Source: G965200765 sp965200765
GTDB lineage: Bacteria > Pseudomonadota > Gammaproteobacteria > Arenicellales > JAJDZL01
Direction: 5' to 3'
Length of the DNA: 64,000 nt
NCBI GenBank assembly: GCA_965200765.1
Contig: OZ241380.1
Span: 1,302,001-1,366,000, forward strand
In this document: in pieces, positions 35,408-43,823 of the stretch
How positions within the stretch are numbered: position 1 is the stretch's first letter
How the letters are laid out: every line of letters starts with the position of its first letter
The notes under the pieces: generated by a model
Told to the model about the DNA's origin: nothing
What the model saw: only the letters and a program-made list of their open reading frames with translations
Databases searched by the model: none
Translations under genes and position numbers: made by a program

Positions 35408-35989
35408 ATGAAACGGTTTCCGGAATTTGTCAGAAACAGCATGGATTACACTGGATCAAGTGTAACCTGTCTTCCTGTACAGTTTGATGGCGGCGACTGG
35501 GAATCGGCAGTTTTTTTCCAAGTTGCCGGTCCCGAGTCCAAGGAAGATCGAAAATTGCTTGCTCGCAATGATGGCACGGTACCGGTCAGCATGGAAACAG
35601 AACTGATTTCGCACCAAAGTGCTTCTATAATCCTGCTTCGCCTTGAAGTTTACACCCGTGAGGTCAATCCATTGGTTGGCGAAGTATTGTTGGCACCCGG
35701 CGAGATGAAATCGCACTTTGAGACGATAAAACTACTTGCAAATCAAACCGTGTTGCGCTGGTTTTTCAGCGATGCAGCATACTGGATTATCCATAGCCAG
35801 CAAAACTCGCTGGGCGCGGTCGAGCATGGTGCCTTTCAGGAGGTGCTTGACGAAGCTGTCAAACACGATTCACTGATTCGAGTCACCGGCAAGTACGATG
35901 CCGGCAATGCGCTGAACGAAGTTCTTTCGCATTACGAATTCAGGTCTGCACAGTCAGGTGTTGCGACTTCTGCAGAACAGTCTCATTGA
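35408..35989 (+). CDS. Unknown protein downstream of formate dehydrogenase genes
   Basis: A 193-residue soluble protein, not recognised. It has no signal peptide or membrane segment. The middle region is beta-rich (SASIILLRLEVYTREVNPLVGEVLLAPG) and the C-terminal half helical (LRWFFSDAAYWIIHSQQNSLGA). The ATG at 35408 has no ribosome-binding site and sits just after the terminator T-run; ATG 35441 is an alternative start. It is followed by the ankyrin gene after 25 bp. Placement suggests a tie to formate metabolism, but no function can be given. Confidence 0.6.
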   Translation: MKRFPEFVRNSMDYTGSSVTCLPVQFDGGDWESAVFFQVAGPESKEDRKLLARNDGTVPVSMETELISHQSASIILLRLEVYTREVNPLVGEVLLAPGEMKSHFETIKLLANQTVLRWFFSDAAYWIIHSQQNSLGAVEHGAFQEVLDEAVKHDSLIRVTGKYDAGNALNEVLSHYEFRSAQSGVATSAEQSH

Positions 35990-36014
35990 AAATTTCACTG
36001 ATATTGAAAAAATA

Positions 36015-36779
36015 ATGAAAGCAAGACATTTGTCCATTGCCCTACTTTTTGTTTTAGGCATCTTTACTCAATTGCCGATCGCGTTTGCTCAAGTTGAAGA
36101 GTACGTCAAGACGATCGAAAAGATTGACTTCGATGCAATGCGGGAAGTACTGCCGGTTTTGGATGATGCAGACATTGATGCAACAGCACCCGGCGGAACA
36201 ACCGCCCTGATGATTGCCTCGCGTTATGGTGAAACAGATTTAATACAACACCTTCTAGAGCGTGGTGCCAATGTGAATGCGGTCAACGACAATGGCGGTT
36301 CACCATTGATGTTTACCGCGGTCCTGGGAGATGTGAATTCAATGCGACTATTGCTTGACAATGGCGCGAATGTCCACCTGAAAGCGAAATTCAACTGGAC
36401 AGCATTTACAGTAGCGGCGGCCAAGGGACATGACACAATGGTATCTTTGCTACTGGACCGCGGTGCCAACCCCAATGCCAGAGACATCTACCAATGGACT
36501 CCATTGATGCGAACTGTCTATGGCGGGCATGCCGATGTTGTAAGAGTTCTGCTGGACCGTATTGATACCGATAGCGTTGATGTGAATGCACAAGACGAAA
36601 CCGGAGCGACTGTACTTCATCACGCGGTCGCCAGCGAACAGATTGAAATTGTAAAATTACTGGTTGGCAACAATGCCATGCAAAATCTGGTAGACGATTT
36701 TGGCTATACTCCGAAAGCCAGAGCTGAAATTATGAATCACCAGGAACTAGTGAGCCTGCTGGAAAAAAACGGTTATTGA
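36015..36779 (+). CDS. Exported ankyrin-repeat protein
   Basis: A 254-residue protein starting at ATG 36015, which gives a clear signal peptide (MKARHLSIALLFVLGIF, cut after AFA). The mature part is made of about six ankyrin repeats with the usual GxTALMIA, LLERGANVNA and TPLM phrases. It should sit in the periplasm as a protein-binding scaffold. It is flanked by the unknown 193-residue gene (25 bp) and the Rieske-like gene (16 bp), so the three probably form one unit. Periplasmic ankyrin proteins are known partners of some redox enzymes, such as AnkB with catalase. Confidence 0.85.
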   Translation: MKARHLSIALLFVLGIFTQLPIAFAQVEEYVKTIEKIDFDAMREVLPVLDDADIDATAPGGTTALMIASRYGETDLIQHLLERGANVNAVNDNGGSPLMFTAVLGDVNSMRLLLDNGANVHLKAKFNWTAFTVAAAKGHDTMVSLLLDRGANPNARDIYQWTPLMRTVYGGHADVVRVLLDRIDTDSVDVNAQDETGATVLHHAVASEQIEIVKLLVGNNAMQNLVDDFGYTPKARAEIMNHQELVSLLEKNGY

Positions 36780-36795
36780 GACCAATGCTGAAGCA

Positions 36796-37554
36796 ATGAA
36801 CAATTCATCAAACAGGAAAGAAACAGGACGTCGCAATTTCATGAAAATTTGCGGTTCGTTTGCCGGAGCACTGGCAACCGGGCCCGGCATGCTGTCAACC
36901 GCCGAAGGAAGTCTCAGTCCAAAGCTCTACAATCGTGTACGCCTGGTTCAGTCCGGCAAGGATTTTCGCCCTGATCAATTACCAGTCGGCAAATCATTTA
37001 TCTTTAATTATCCGTATGTTACAACCCCTTGCTTACTCATTAACTTAGGTAAATCTGTGAACCGGACCAACGCTCTGCGTACGGAAAACGGGGACCGGTA
37101 CGCATTTCCCGGCGGTGTGGGGCAATCGCATTCTGTTGTCGCGTATTCGGCGATTTGCGCTCATCGAATGACCTACCCTGCCAAATCAGCCAGCTTCATC
37201 AACTATCGACACACACCAGTCACTTTTTTTGACAAAAAAGAAAAGCAACGAAAGCAATCCCAAATCATATACTGTTGTTCCGAACGAAGTGTCTACGACC
37301 CAATGCGCGGCGGAAAAGTGCTTGGCGGTCCGGCACCCCAGCCACTCGCAACCATTTTGCTCGACTACAATGAAAGTGAGCAAGCCCTGTATGCGGTAGG
37401 AACAGCTGGCGGCGAAAAGTTTGACAATTTCTTCAAGGAATTCAGTTTCCGGTTGCAACTGGACTTTCGCGTGACTGACGTTGCGGCGCAAGCCACCGAC
37501 AAAGCGGAAGTCATTTCAATTGAGGAATACACCGATACAGTGGTGCTTTGCTGA
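36796..37554 (+). CDS. Tat-exported Rieske-like protein with altered cluster motif
   Basis: A 252-residue protein with a twin-arginine signal (GRRNFMKICG, 11-20). The first Rieske pair is normal, Cys121-x-His123 (CAH). The second, expected as C-x-x-H, reads Cys160-Cys161-Ser162-Glu163-Arg164, then SVYDP and GGPAPQPL, which match the normal Rieske continuation. The second His ligand is therefore missing and Glu163 stands in its place. The protein may bind an unusual cluster, use another ligand, or have lost it. It ends three bases before the convergent lolD stop. Confidence 0.75.
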   Translation: MNNSSNRKETGRRNFMKICGSFAGALATGPGMLSTAEGSLSPKLYNRVRLVQSGKDFRPDQLPVGKSFIFNYPYVTTPCLLINLGKSVNRTNALRTENGDRYAFPGGVGQSHSVVAYSAICAHRMTYPAKSASFINYRHTPVTFFDKKEKQRKQSQIIYCCSERSVYDPMRGGKVLGGPAPQPLATILLDYNESEQALYAVGTAGGEKFDNFFKEFSFRLQLDFRVTDVAAQATDKAEVISIEEYTDTVVLC

Positions 37555-37556
37555 CT

Positions 37557-38243
37557 TCAATTTGTCGCTTCGTTCAAAACTCCGTCTTCCAGACGCAAAT
37601 TTCGGTCCATGGCAGAAGCCAACTGGTGGTCGTGAGTTGCAACTAGCAGACTGACACGCATATCCTGATTCAGTTGAATCATCAGTTCCTGTACAGCCTG
37701 TGCAGTGCGTCGATCGATATTTCCAGTAGGTTCATCTGCCAGCAGACAGACAGGTCGAATAACCAAAGCCCTGGCAATAGCTGCGCGTTGGCGTTCGCCG
37801 CCTGACATCTCCCCCGGCTTGTGATTCAACCGATGTTCTAGTCCAACTTTGCTCAACAGATTGGCAGCTTCCCGCCGAGCTTCAGAGTTTGAAATTCTTC
37901 GAATCAAAAGTGGCATCATGACATTCTCCAGAGCTGTAAACTCCGGGAGTAAATGATGAAACTGATAAACGAAACCAATCATTCGATTGCGCATCTCACT
38001 ACGCTTTGTCTCGGACAAATTGGCCAGAGATGTACCTTTCAACTTTACTTCGCCGCCGGTCGGTGCATCAAGTCCTGCAAGCAGATGTAGTAATGTACTT
38101 TTACCAGTACCTGATGAACCTACAATTGCAACACGTTCCCCTTCTTGCACCTCCAGGTTGATGTCAGAAAGAACCTGTACTCGCAAGTCGCCTTGCTGGT
38201 AGATTTTGGATAGTGTCTGGCATTGCAGAACAATCCTATTCAT
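37557..38243 (-). CDS. lolD: Lipoprotein-releasing ABC transporter, ATP-binding subunit
   Basis: A 228-residue ABC ATPase: Walker A GSSGTGKST, Q-loop, signature MSGGERQR, Walker B CLLADEPT, and the H-loop ATHD. The LolD-type segment FVYQFHHLLPEFTALENVMMPL is present. It powers release of outer-membrane lipoproteins to LolA. The ATG at 38243 overlaps the lolC stop by eight bases; a longer frame inside lolC is rejected. Confidence 0.93.
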   Translation of the reverse strand: MNRIVLQCQTLSKIYQQGDLRVQVLSDINLEVQEGERVAIVGSSGTGKSTLLHLLAGLDAPTGGEVKLKGTSLANLSETKRSEMRNRMIGFVYQFHHLLPEFTALENVMMPLLIRRISNSEARREAANLLSKVGLEHRLNHKPGEMSGGERQRAAIARALVIRPVCLLADEPTGNIDRRTAQAVQELMIQLNQDMRVSLLVATHDHQLASAMDRNLRLEDGVLNEATN

Positions 38244-39483
38244 ACCGCAACGCCTCGCTCGGATTGGTTTTTGATGCTCTCCAGGCCGGATAGATGGTTG
38301 CCAGCAAGCTGATGAGGAATGCGGCAATACCGATTCGTGAAACATCCACCCATTTCAGTTCAGCGGGAAACTTGGAGATGACATAGATCTGGTCAGGAAA
38401 GAATTCTGTGTTGAACAACTCTTCTGCCCATGGAATCAATGTTTCCAGATTCAAGCTGGTTGCCACGCCGGCAAGAATGCCAATCAAAGTGCCGGCAACA
38501 CCGATGATGGCACCATGCAGTATGAAAATCGCCATCACACTTCCGGGACTGATTCCTAGTGTTCTCAGCACCGCAATATCGGTTTGCTTGTCAGAAACCA
38601 GCATAACAAGCGTTGAAACGATGTTGAACGCTGCGACAGCGACAATCAACAACAAAATAATGAACATCACCCGTCGTTCTATCTTGAGTGCTTCGAACAA
38701 GTTCGAGTATTCGATTGTCCAGTCGTAAACGCGATAGTCACTGCCAAGCAAATTTTTCAATTCCCGGGTAATTCCGGGAGCTTCGAACACGTCATCGTAA
38801 ACCAGTCGAAGGCCTGATACATACTGCCCGGATCGTTGAAGAAGACCGATGTCATCGATATGGGCCAAGGCAAGTCCATTGTCGTACTCGTAGAAATTCA
38901 AATTGAATATTGCTACAACAGTAAATCGCTTTAATCTTGGAAGCAGTCCGGCAGGCGTGGTTCTCCCCTGAGTGCTTACAAGAACTACTTTGTCACCTAC
39001 AAACGCGCCCAAGCCGGCAGCCAGATCTTCACCCAGTACAATTCCGAACTCACCGGAACGTAAGTCAGCCATATCTCCGCTGATGATACTGTCCGCAATA
39101 TTCGACACGTTGCTTTCCAAATCCGGTTGGACTCCGCGAATCAACGCGGCATTCACTCGTCCGTTATGCTTGAGCAGTGCATGGGAAAAAATGTAAGGTG
39201 CTGAAGCTAGTACACTTGAATGACTCTGTACCGATTCCGCGGTTTTACTCCAGTCTGACAACCAGTTGTCTGCACCGACAACGCGAGCATGGGAAACCAC
39301 TGTCAGAATCCGGTCCCTGAGCTCTCGCTCAAAGCCATTCATCACCGACAGTACGGAAATCAACGCCCATACACCGATGATAATGCCAAGTATTGAGGTT
39401 CCGGTGATAAAGGAAATAAATCGTGTTCGACGCTTGGCGCGGATATAGCGAAGCCCGATAAACAGTTCGACCGGACGTAACAT
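38236..39483 (-). CDS. lolC: Lipoprotein-releasing ABC transporter, membrane subunit
   Basis: A 415-residue LolC/LolE-family permease with an N-terminal membrane helix, a large periplasmic domain and three C-terminal helices of the FtsX type. The N-terminus (PVELFIGLRYIRAKRRTRFISFI) is typical. Only one such gene accompanies lolD, where E. coli has both lolC and lolE, so this may work as a homodimer (LolF-like). It starts three bases after lysS ends. Confidence 0.88.
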   Translation of the reverse strand: MLRPVELFIGLRYIRAKRRTRFISFITGTSILGIIIGVWALISVLSVMNGFERELRDRILTVVSHARVVGADNWLSDWSKTAESVQSHSSVLASAPYIFSHALLKHNGRVNAALIRGVQPDLESNVSNIADSIISGDMADLRSGEFGIVLGEDLAAGLGAFVGDKVVLVSTQGRTTPAGLLPRLKRFTVVAIFNLNFYEYDNGLALAHIDDIGLLQRSGQYVSGLRLVYDDVFEAPGITRELKNLLGSDYRVYDWTIEYSNLFEALKIERRVMFIILLLIVAVAAFNIVSTLVMLVSDKQTDIAVLRTLGISPGSVMAIFILHGAIIGVAGTLIGILAGVATSLNLETLIPWAEELFNTEFFPDQIYVISKFPAELKWVDVSRIGIAAFLISLLATIYPAWRASKTNPSEALRYE

Positions 39484-39486
39484 AAT

Positions 39487-40965
39487 CTACCGGTTGAGCG
39501 GTTTCAGATACGGAAACAGGATAACGTCTCGTATGGAAGGATTGTTGGTCAGCAACATCGTGAGTCGGTCAATTCCAATTCCTTCACCCGCAGTCGGCGG
39601 CAGTCCATATTCAAGCGCCTGAACATAGTCATCATCATAGTGCATGGCTTCGACATCGCCGCTTTGTCGATTTTCCAGTTGCTTTTTGAAGCGGGCAGCC
39701 TGGTCAACCGGATCATTCAATTCGGAAAATCCGTTGGCAATCTCCATTCCGCAAACAAAGAATTCAAAACGGTCGGTTACAAATGGATCCTCGTCATTGA
39801 CTCTAGACAGCGGTGAAACCTCGACTGGATAGTGTGTGATGAATGTTGGCTCAATCAATTGATCTTCCACTGTTTTTTCAAATATTTCAAACAACAGTTT
39901 TCCCCTTCCCCATGCAGGTTCGACATGACTGCCTTTCTGCTTCAGATAACGCCTCAGAAATTCTGTGTCCAGCAATGCATCTTCTGACAATTCCGGATTT
40001 CGATCCAGCACTGCATCCGTGAGTTTCAACTTTCTGAACGGGGGCTTCAGCGAAATCCCTTTGTAATTCTGGTAGTCAAACTTGGTTTGGTCAAGCACTT
40101 CACTTGCCAGTTGCTCCATCAATTCTGCGGTCAGCTGGATAAAGTCCTCATATTCAGCGTATGCTTGATAGAACTCCAGCATGGTGAACTCGGGATTGTG
40201 CTGTGTACTGACCCCTTCGTTTCTGAAATTGCGATTGATTTCATAAACCCTCTCGAGACCCCCTACTACCAGCCGCTTAAGATACAACTCGGGTGCGACG
40301 CGCAAGTACATGTCAAGCGATAACGCGTTGTGATGAGTTTGAAAAGGTCTCGCGATCGCACCACCAGGGATGGCGTGCATCATTGGTGTCTCAACTTCCA
40401 AAAATTTGCGATCTTCCATAAATTTGCGAATGAATGTAATAATCTGCGAGCGTTTGCGAAATGTATCCCGTACCGGTTCATTGAAAATCAAATCCAGATA
40501 GCGTTGCCGGTATCGCATTTCCTGATCGGCGAGTCCATGATACTTCTCGGGAAATGGTCTTAGTGCCTTGGCAAGCAACCGTAATTCTTTTACTTCAATA
40601 GTGAGCTCATCGGTACGCGTACGAAACACTTTGCCCGAAGCTCCAATCACATCGCCGATATCCAGATCATCCAGATGTTCGAAATTTTCAACAGATTTAT
40701 CCCGAAAGTACAATTGAATTCGACCATTCATATCAACGAGATCAGCAAAGGCTATTTTGCCAAATTTGCGCAATGCCATCATTCGTCCGGTAACCGAATA
40801 TGAGTGTTCTGCTTCGCTCAATTCTTCCCTGCTATGATCCTTGTGATTCTCATGAATTTCATCTGAAAATACGGAACGTCGGAAGTCATTGGGATAGTGT
40901 TGGCACTCCCCCTGGAAAGACTGCAGCTTTTCCTTGCGTAATTGAATGATTGAATCTTCAGACAT
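39487..40965 (-). CDS. lysS: Lysyl-tRNA synthetase (class II)
   Basis: A 492-residue class II enzyme: N-terminal OB-fold anticodon-binding domain (about 55-150), motif 2 (VYEINRNFRNEG), ANGFSELNDP and motif 3 (GEGIGIDRL). It charges tRNA-Lys. It lies ten bases downstream of prfB, the same pairing as in E. coli, and is followed by lolC on the same strand. Confidence 0.96.
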   Translation of the reverse strand: MSEDSIIQLRKEKLQSFQGECQHYPNDFRRSVFSDEIHENHKDHSREELSEAEHSYSVTGRMMALRKFGKIAFADLVDMNGRIQLYFRDKSVENFEHLDDLDIGDVIGASGKVFRTRTDELTIEVKELRLLAKALRPFPEKYHGLADQEMRYRQRYLDLIFNEPVRDTFRKRSQIITFIRKFMEDRKFLEVETPMMHAIPGGAIARPFQTHHNALSLDMYLRVAPELYLKRLVVGGLERVYEINRNFRNEGVSTQHNPEFTMLEFYQAYAEYEDFIQLTAELMEQLASEVLDQTKFDYQNYKGISLKPPFRKLKLTDAVLDRNPELSEDALLDTEFLRRYLKQKGSHVEPAWGRGKLLFEIFEKTVEDQLIEPTFITHYPVEVSPLSRVNDEDPFVTDRFEFFVCGMEIANGFSELNDPVDQAARFKKQLENRQSGDVEAMHYDDDYVQALEYGLPPTAGEGIGIDRLTMLLTNNPSIRDVILFPYLKPLNR

Positions 40966-40975
40966 CGTTTACTAC

Positions 40976-42071
40976 TTATGCTCCTGCCTTCAAACTGGCT
41001 TCCAGAAACATGTCGATATCTCCTTCCAGAACAGAAGCTGTGCTACTGGTTTCAGTATTGGTGCGCAAATCCTTGATGCGGGATTGATCCAACACGTACG
41101 ATCGAATTTGATTGCCCCAGGAAATATCGGGTTTGGCCTTTTCCAGTGCCTGCTTTTCGTCGGCGCGTTTTTGCTCCTCCCTTGTGTACAGCTTGGCACG
41201 CAACATAGACATGGCTTCAGCCTTGTTCCGATGCTGAGAGCGCTCGTTTTGGCACTGTACGACAATGCCGCTCGGAAAATGAGTAATACGTACCGCAGAG
41301 TCTGTGCGATTCACGTGTTGTCCCCCGGCCCCGCTGGATCTGTATGTATCAATCCTCAGATCGCCCGGATCAATTTCAATTTCCACCTGATCCTCTACCT
41401 CAGGATAAACAAAAACCGAAGCAAAAGAAGTATGTCGACGCGCACCGGAATCAAACGGTGATTTTCGAACCAGCCGATGAATGCCGGACTCGGTTCGCAA
41501 CCAACCATATACATAGTCGCCACAGATTTTGAGCGTTGCTCCCTTGATTCCGGCCACTGCACCGGCAGTGCAGTCAACCAGTTCAACTTTGTATTTATGC
41601 TTCTGCGCCCAGTGCTTGTACATATCCACCAGCATTTGTGCCCAGTCCTGCGACTCAGTTCCTCCGGAACCTGGCGTAACGTCAACAAATGCATTCGCAA
41701 CATCCATTTTGCCACTGAACATCAACTGAAACTCAAGCTGATTCGCAAGTGTCTGCAACTCCTGCGTTTCCGCAACCAGATCTTCAAAAGTATCCTCATC
41801 TTCTTCGGAAATGGCAATTTCCGCCAGTTCCAGTGAATCTTCCGTTCGTATCAGAAGATCAATAATCGGCTTGAGTTGCTTTTCGATAGTGATGCGCTCG
41901 CGATTCAGACTTTGGCTCTTGTCCAAATCATCCCACACATCGGGTTGTTGCAATAAAGTATCAATGTCCTTGAGGCGCTGTTCTTTGGAAGAATAGTCAA
42001 AGATTCCTCCAAATCACTTCGGCACTCGTTTTAATTTCGTAAAGCCGGGTAAGCAATGCAGTTTTTTCCAT
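40976..42071 (-). CDS. prfB: Peptide chain release factor 2, made by programmed +1 frameshift
   Basis: The gene is split into two frames. Codons 1-24 run from ATG 42071 (MEKTALLTRLYEIKT...) to an in-frame TGA at 41999-41997; after a +1 shift at CTT TGA C reading continues with Asp at 41998 to the stop at 40976, giving 364 residues, the same length as other RF2 proteins. The GGQ motif (GAGGQHVN) and the RF2-type SPFD motif are present. RF2 terminates at UGA and UAA. It heads the prfB-lysS-lolC-lolD run. Confidence 0.95.
41996..42010 (-). promoter_or_regulatory. Programmed frameshift site of prfB
   Basis: On the minus strand the order is GGAGG, AAT, CTT, TGA, C. The internal Shine-Dalgarno-like GGAGG is three bases upstream of the slippery CTT, and the UGA-C context is weak for termination. 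This matches the well-studied E. coli prfB site, where low RF2 lets the ribosome slip +1 and so autoregulates RF2. Confidence 0.95.
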
Positions 42072-42214
42072 AGTATGACCTGTTTCAAGACTCCATGACA
42101 ATGATTGATCATCAAAATTTGTACGACAGCAAAGCAAAATGCAATTTTCGAATTATATTATGTTGCAGGACTCGTATTTCCATTTTCAAGCAACATCAGG
42201 CAAATTTCAGTGTG

Positions 42215-42220
42215 TATAAT
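42215..42220 (+). promoter_or_regulatory. Possible -10 box of the pntAB promoter
   Basis: A consensus TATAAT lies 48 bases before the chosen pntA start codon in the prfB-pntA divergent gap. No matching -35 box is found 15-19 bases upstream, so confidence is limited. Confidence 0.35.
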
Positions 42221-42268
42221 GAGTTTTGATTGGAAATTTGGTTCAACAACCAGGCAACTCTGGCAACA

Positions 42269-43822
42269 ATGAAAGTAGGTATCCCAAAAGAAATCCACAA
42301 AAACGAGCAACGCGTAGCAATTACTCCGAAAATCGTTCCCGAGCTACAGGCAATGGGCTTCGACGTTGTCGTCGAAACCGGCGCTGGCAACGCCGCGGAC
42401 TATAGTGACGCAATGTATGAATCCGCCGGTGCTTCCATTACCACCACCGAAGAATTGTGGAAGAATTCCGACATTATTGCCAAAGTGCGATTGCCCGAAC
42501 ACAACAGTGAATTGAATTGCCATGAAGCAGATTTGCTGAAAGACGGTCAATACCTGATTGGATTTTTGTGGCCTGCACAAAATCCGGATTTGCTTGAAAC
42601 GCTCAAGTCGAAAAAAGTCAATGCGTTGTCAATTGACGCAGTGCCGCGTATTTCCCGTGCTCAGAAACTGGATGCTCTGTCCTCAATGGCCAATGTTGCC
42701 GGCTATCGGGCAGTCGTTGAAGCCGCCCATCACTTTGGACGGTTCTTCAGTGGTCAAATCACTGCCGCAGGTGCCATTCCACCGGCCAAGGTCATGATTA
42801 TCGGCGCAGGAGTTGCCGGTTTGTCAGCCATTGGTGCAGCTTCAAGTCTTGGTGCAATCGTTCGTGCATTCGATACTCGTCCCGAGGTCAAGGAACAGGT
42901 AGAAAGCATGGGTGCTGAATTTCTTGAGCTTGAATTCGAGGAAGAAGGCAGTGGTGCGGGCGGATATGCGAAAGTAATGAGCAAGGAATTCATTGAAGCA
43001 GAAATGGCCTTGTTCATGGAACAGGCAAAAGAAGTTGATATCATTATTACAACTGCATTGATTCCCGGTCGCCCTGCCCCTCGATTGATCACCAGTGAAA
43101 TGGTTCAGGCCATGAAACCCGGGAGTGTGGTCGTGGACTTGGCCGCAGAACAAGGCGGAAACTGCGAACTGACGCAACCCGATGCTGTCGTGGTTGAACA
43201 CGGCGTGACGATCATTGGCTATACAGATCTGCCTAGCCGATTGGCAGGACAGTCAAGCCAGTTGTATGCTTCCAATATCCGGCACTTGCTGAGTGAACTT
43301 TGTCCAGACAATGACGGCACCATCAACCTCAACATGGACGACGAAGTAATTCGCGGTTCAACGATAGTCAAAGATGGCGAGATTGTCTGGCCACCACCGC
43401 AAATCTCTCCGCCTTCACCACCAAAGAAGGAACCGGAAAGAGAAGTTTCATCGGTAGCTCCTGATGCTGAAGAAAAGAAAGGAATCAAGCTGGGGCCGAT
43501 TTTCTTCGCGCTCGCGCTGGCATCTATTGTAGGTGTTGGTGTGTTCGCACCAGCATCGTTTCTGACGCACTTCACAGTATTTGTACTGGCGATTTTTGTC
43601 GGTTGGCATGTCATCTGGAATGTAACTCCTTCGTTACATACACCGCTAATGAGCGTAACCAATGCCATCAGCGGGATCATTATTGTGGGTGCTCTACTTG
43701 AAATCAGTGCCACAACCGGAATTGTCATTGCATTGGCCGCTGTCTCTATATTGATCGCATCAGTCAATATCTTTGGTGGTTTCTTCGTTACTCAACGCAT
43801 GCTGAAAATGTTCAAGAAGTAA
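42269..43822 (+). CDS. pntA: NAD(P) transhydrogenase alpha subunit
   Basis: A 517-residue protein: NAD(H)-binding domain I at the N-terminus (MKVGIPKEIHKNEQRVA, with the dinucleotide motif GAGVAGLSAIG), a Pro/Glu-rich linker near 385-410, and four C-terminal membrane helices. It is one half of the proton-pumping transhydrogenase that makes NADPH from NADH. The ATG at 42269 matches the family N-terminus; an in-frame TTG at 42230 would add 13 residues. pntB follows after one base. Confidence 0.95.
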   Translation: MKVGIPKEIHKNEQRVAITPKIVPELQAMGFDVVVETGAGNAADYSDAMYESAGASITTTEELWKNSDIIAKVRLPEHNSELNCHEADLLKDGQYLIGFLWPAQNPDLLETLKSKKVNALSIDAVPRISRAQKLDALSSMANVAGYRAVVEAAHHFGRFFSGQITAAGAIPPAKVMIIGAGVAGLSAIGAASSLGAIVRAFDTRPEVKEQVESMGAEFLELEFEEEGSGAGGYAKVMSKEFIEAEMALFMEQAKEVDIIITTALIPGRPAPRLITSEMVQAMKPGSVVVDLAAEQGGNCELTQPDAVVVEHGVTIIGYTDLPSRLAGQSSQLYASNIRHLLSELCPDNDGTINLNMDDEVIRGSTIVKDGEIVWPPPQISPPSPPKKEPEREVSSVAPDAEEKKGIKLGPIFFALALASIVGVGVFAPASFLTHFTVFVLAIFVGWHVIWNVTPSLHTPLMSVTNAISGIIIVGALLEISATTGIVIALAAVSILIASVNIFGGFFVTQRMLKMFKK

Positions 43823-43823
43823 G

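Noticed and set aside
41954..42071. Considered whether the prfB 5' region is a frameshift mutation
   Set aside because: The CTT TGA C slip site with GGAGG three bases upstream is the known programmed frameshift signal, so the gene is intact.
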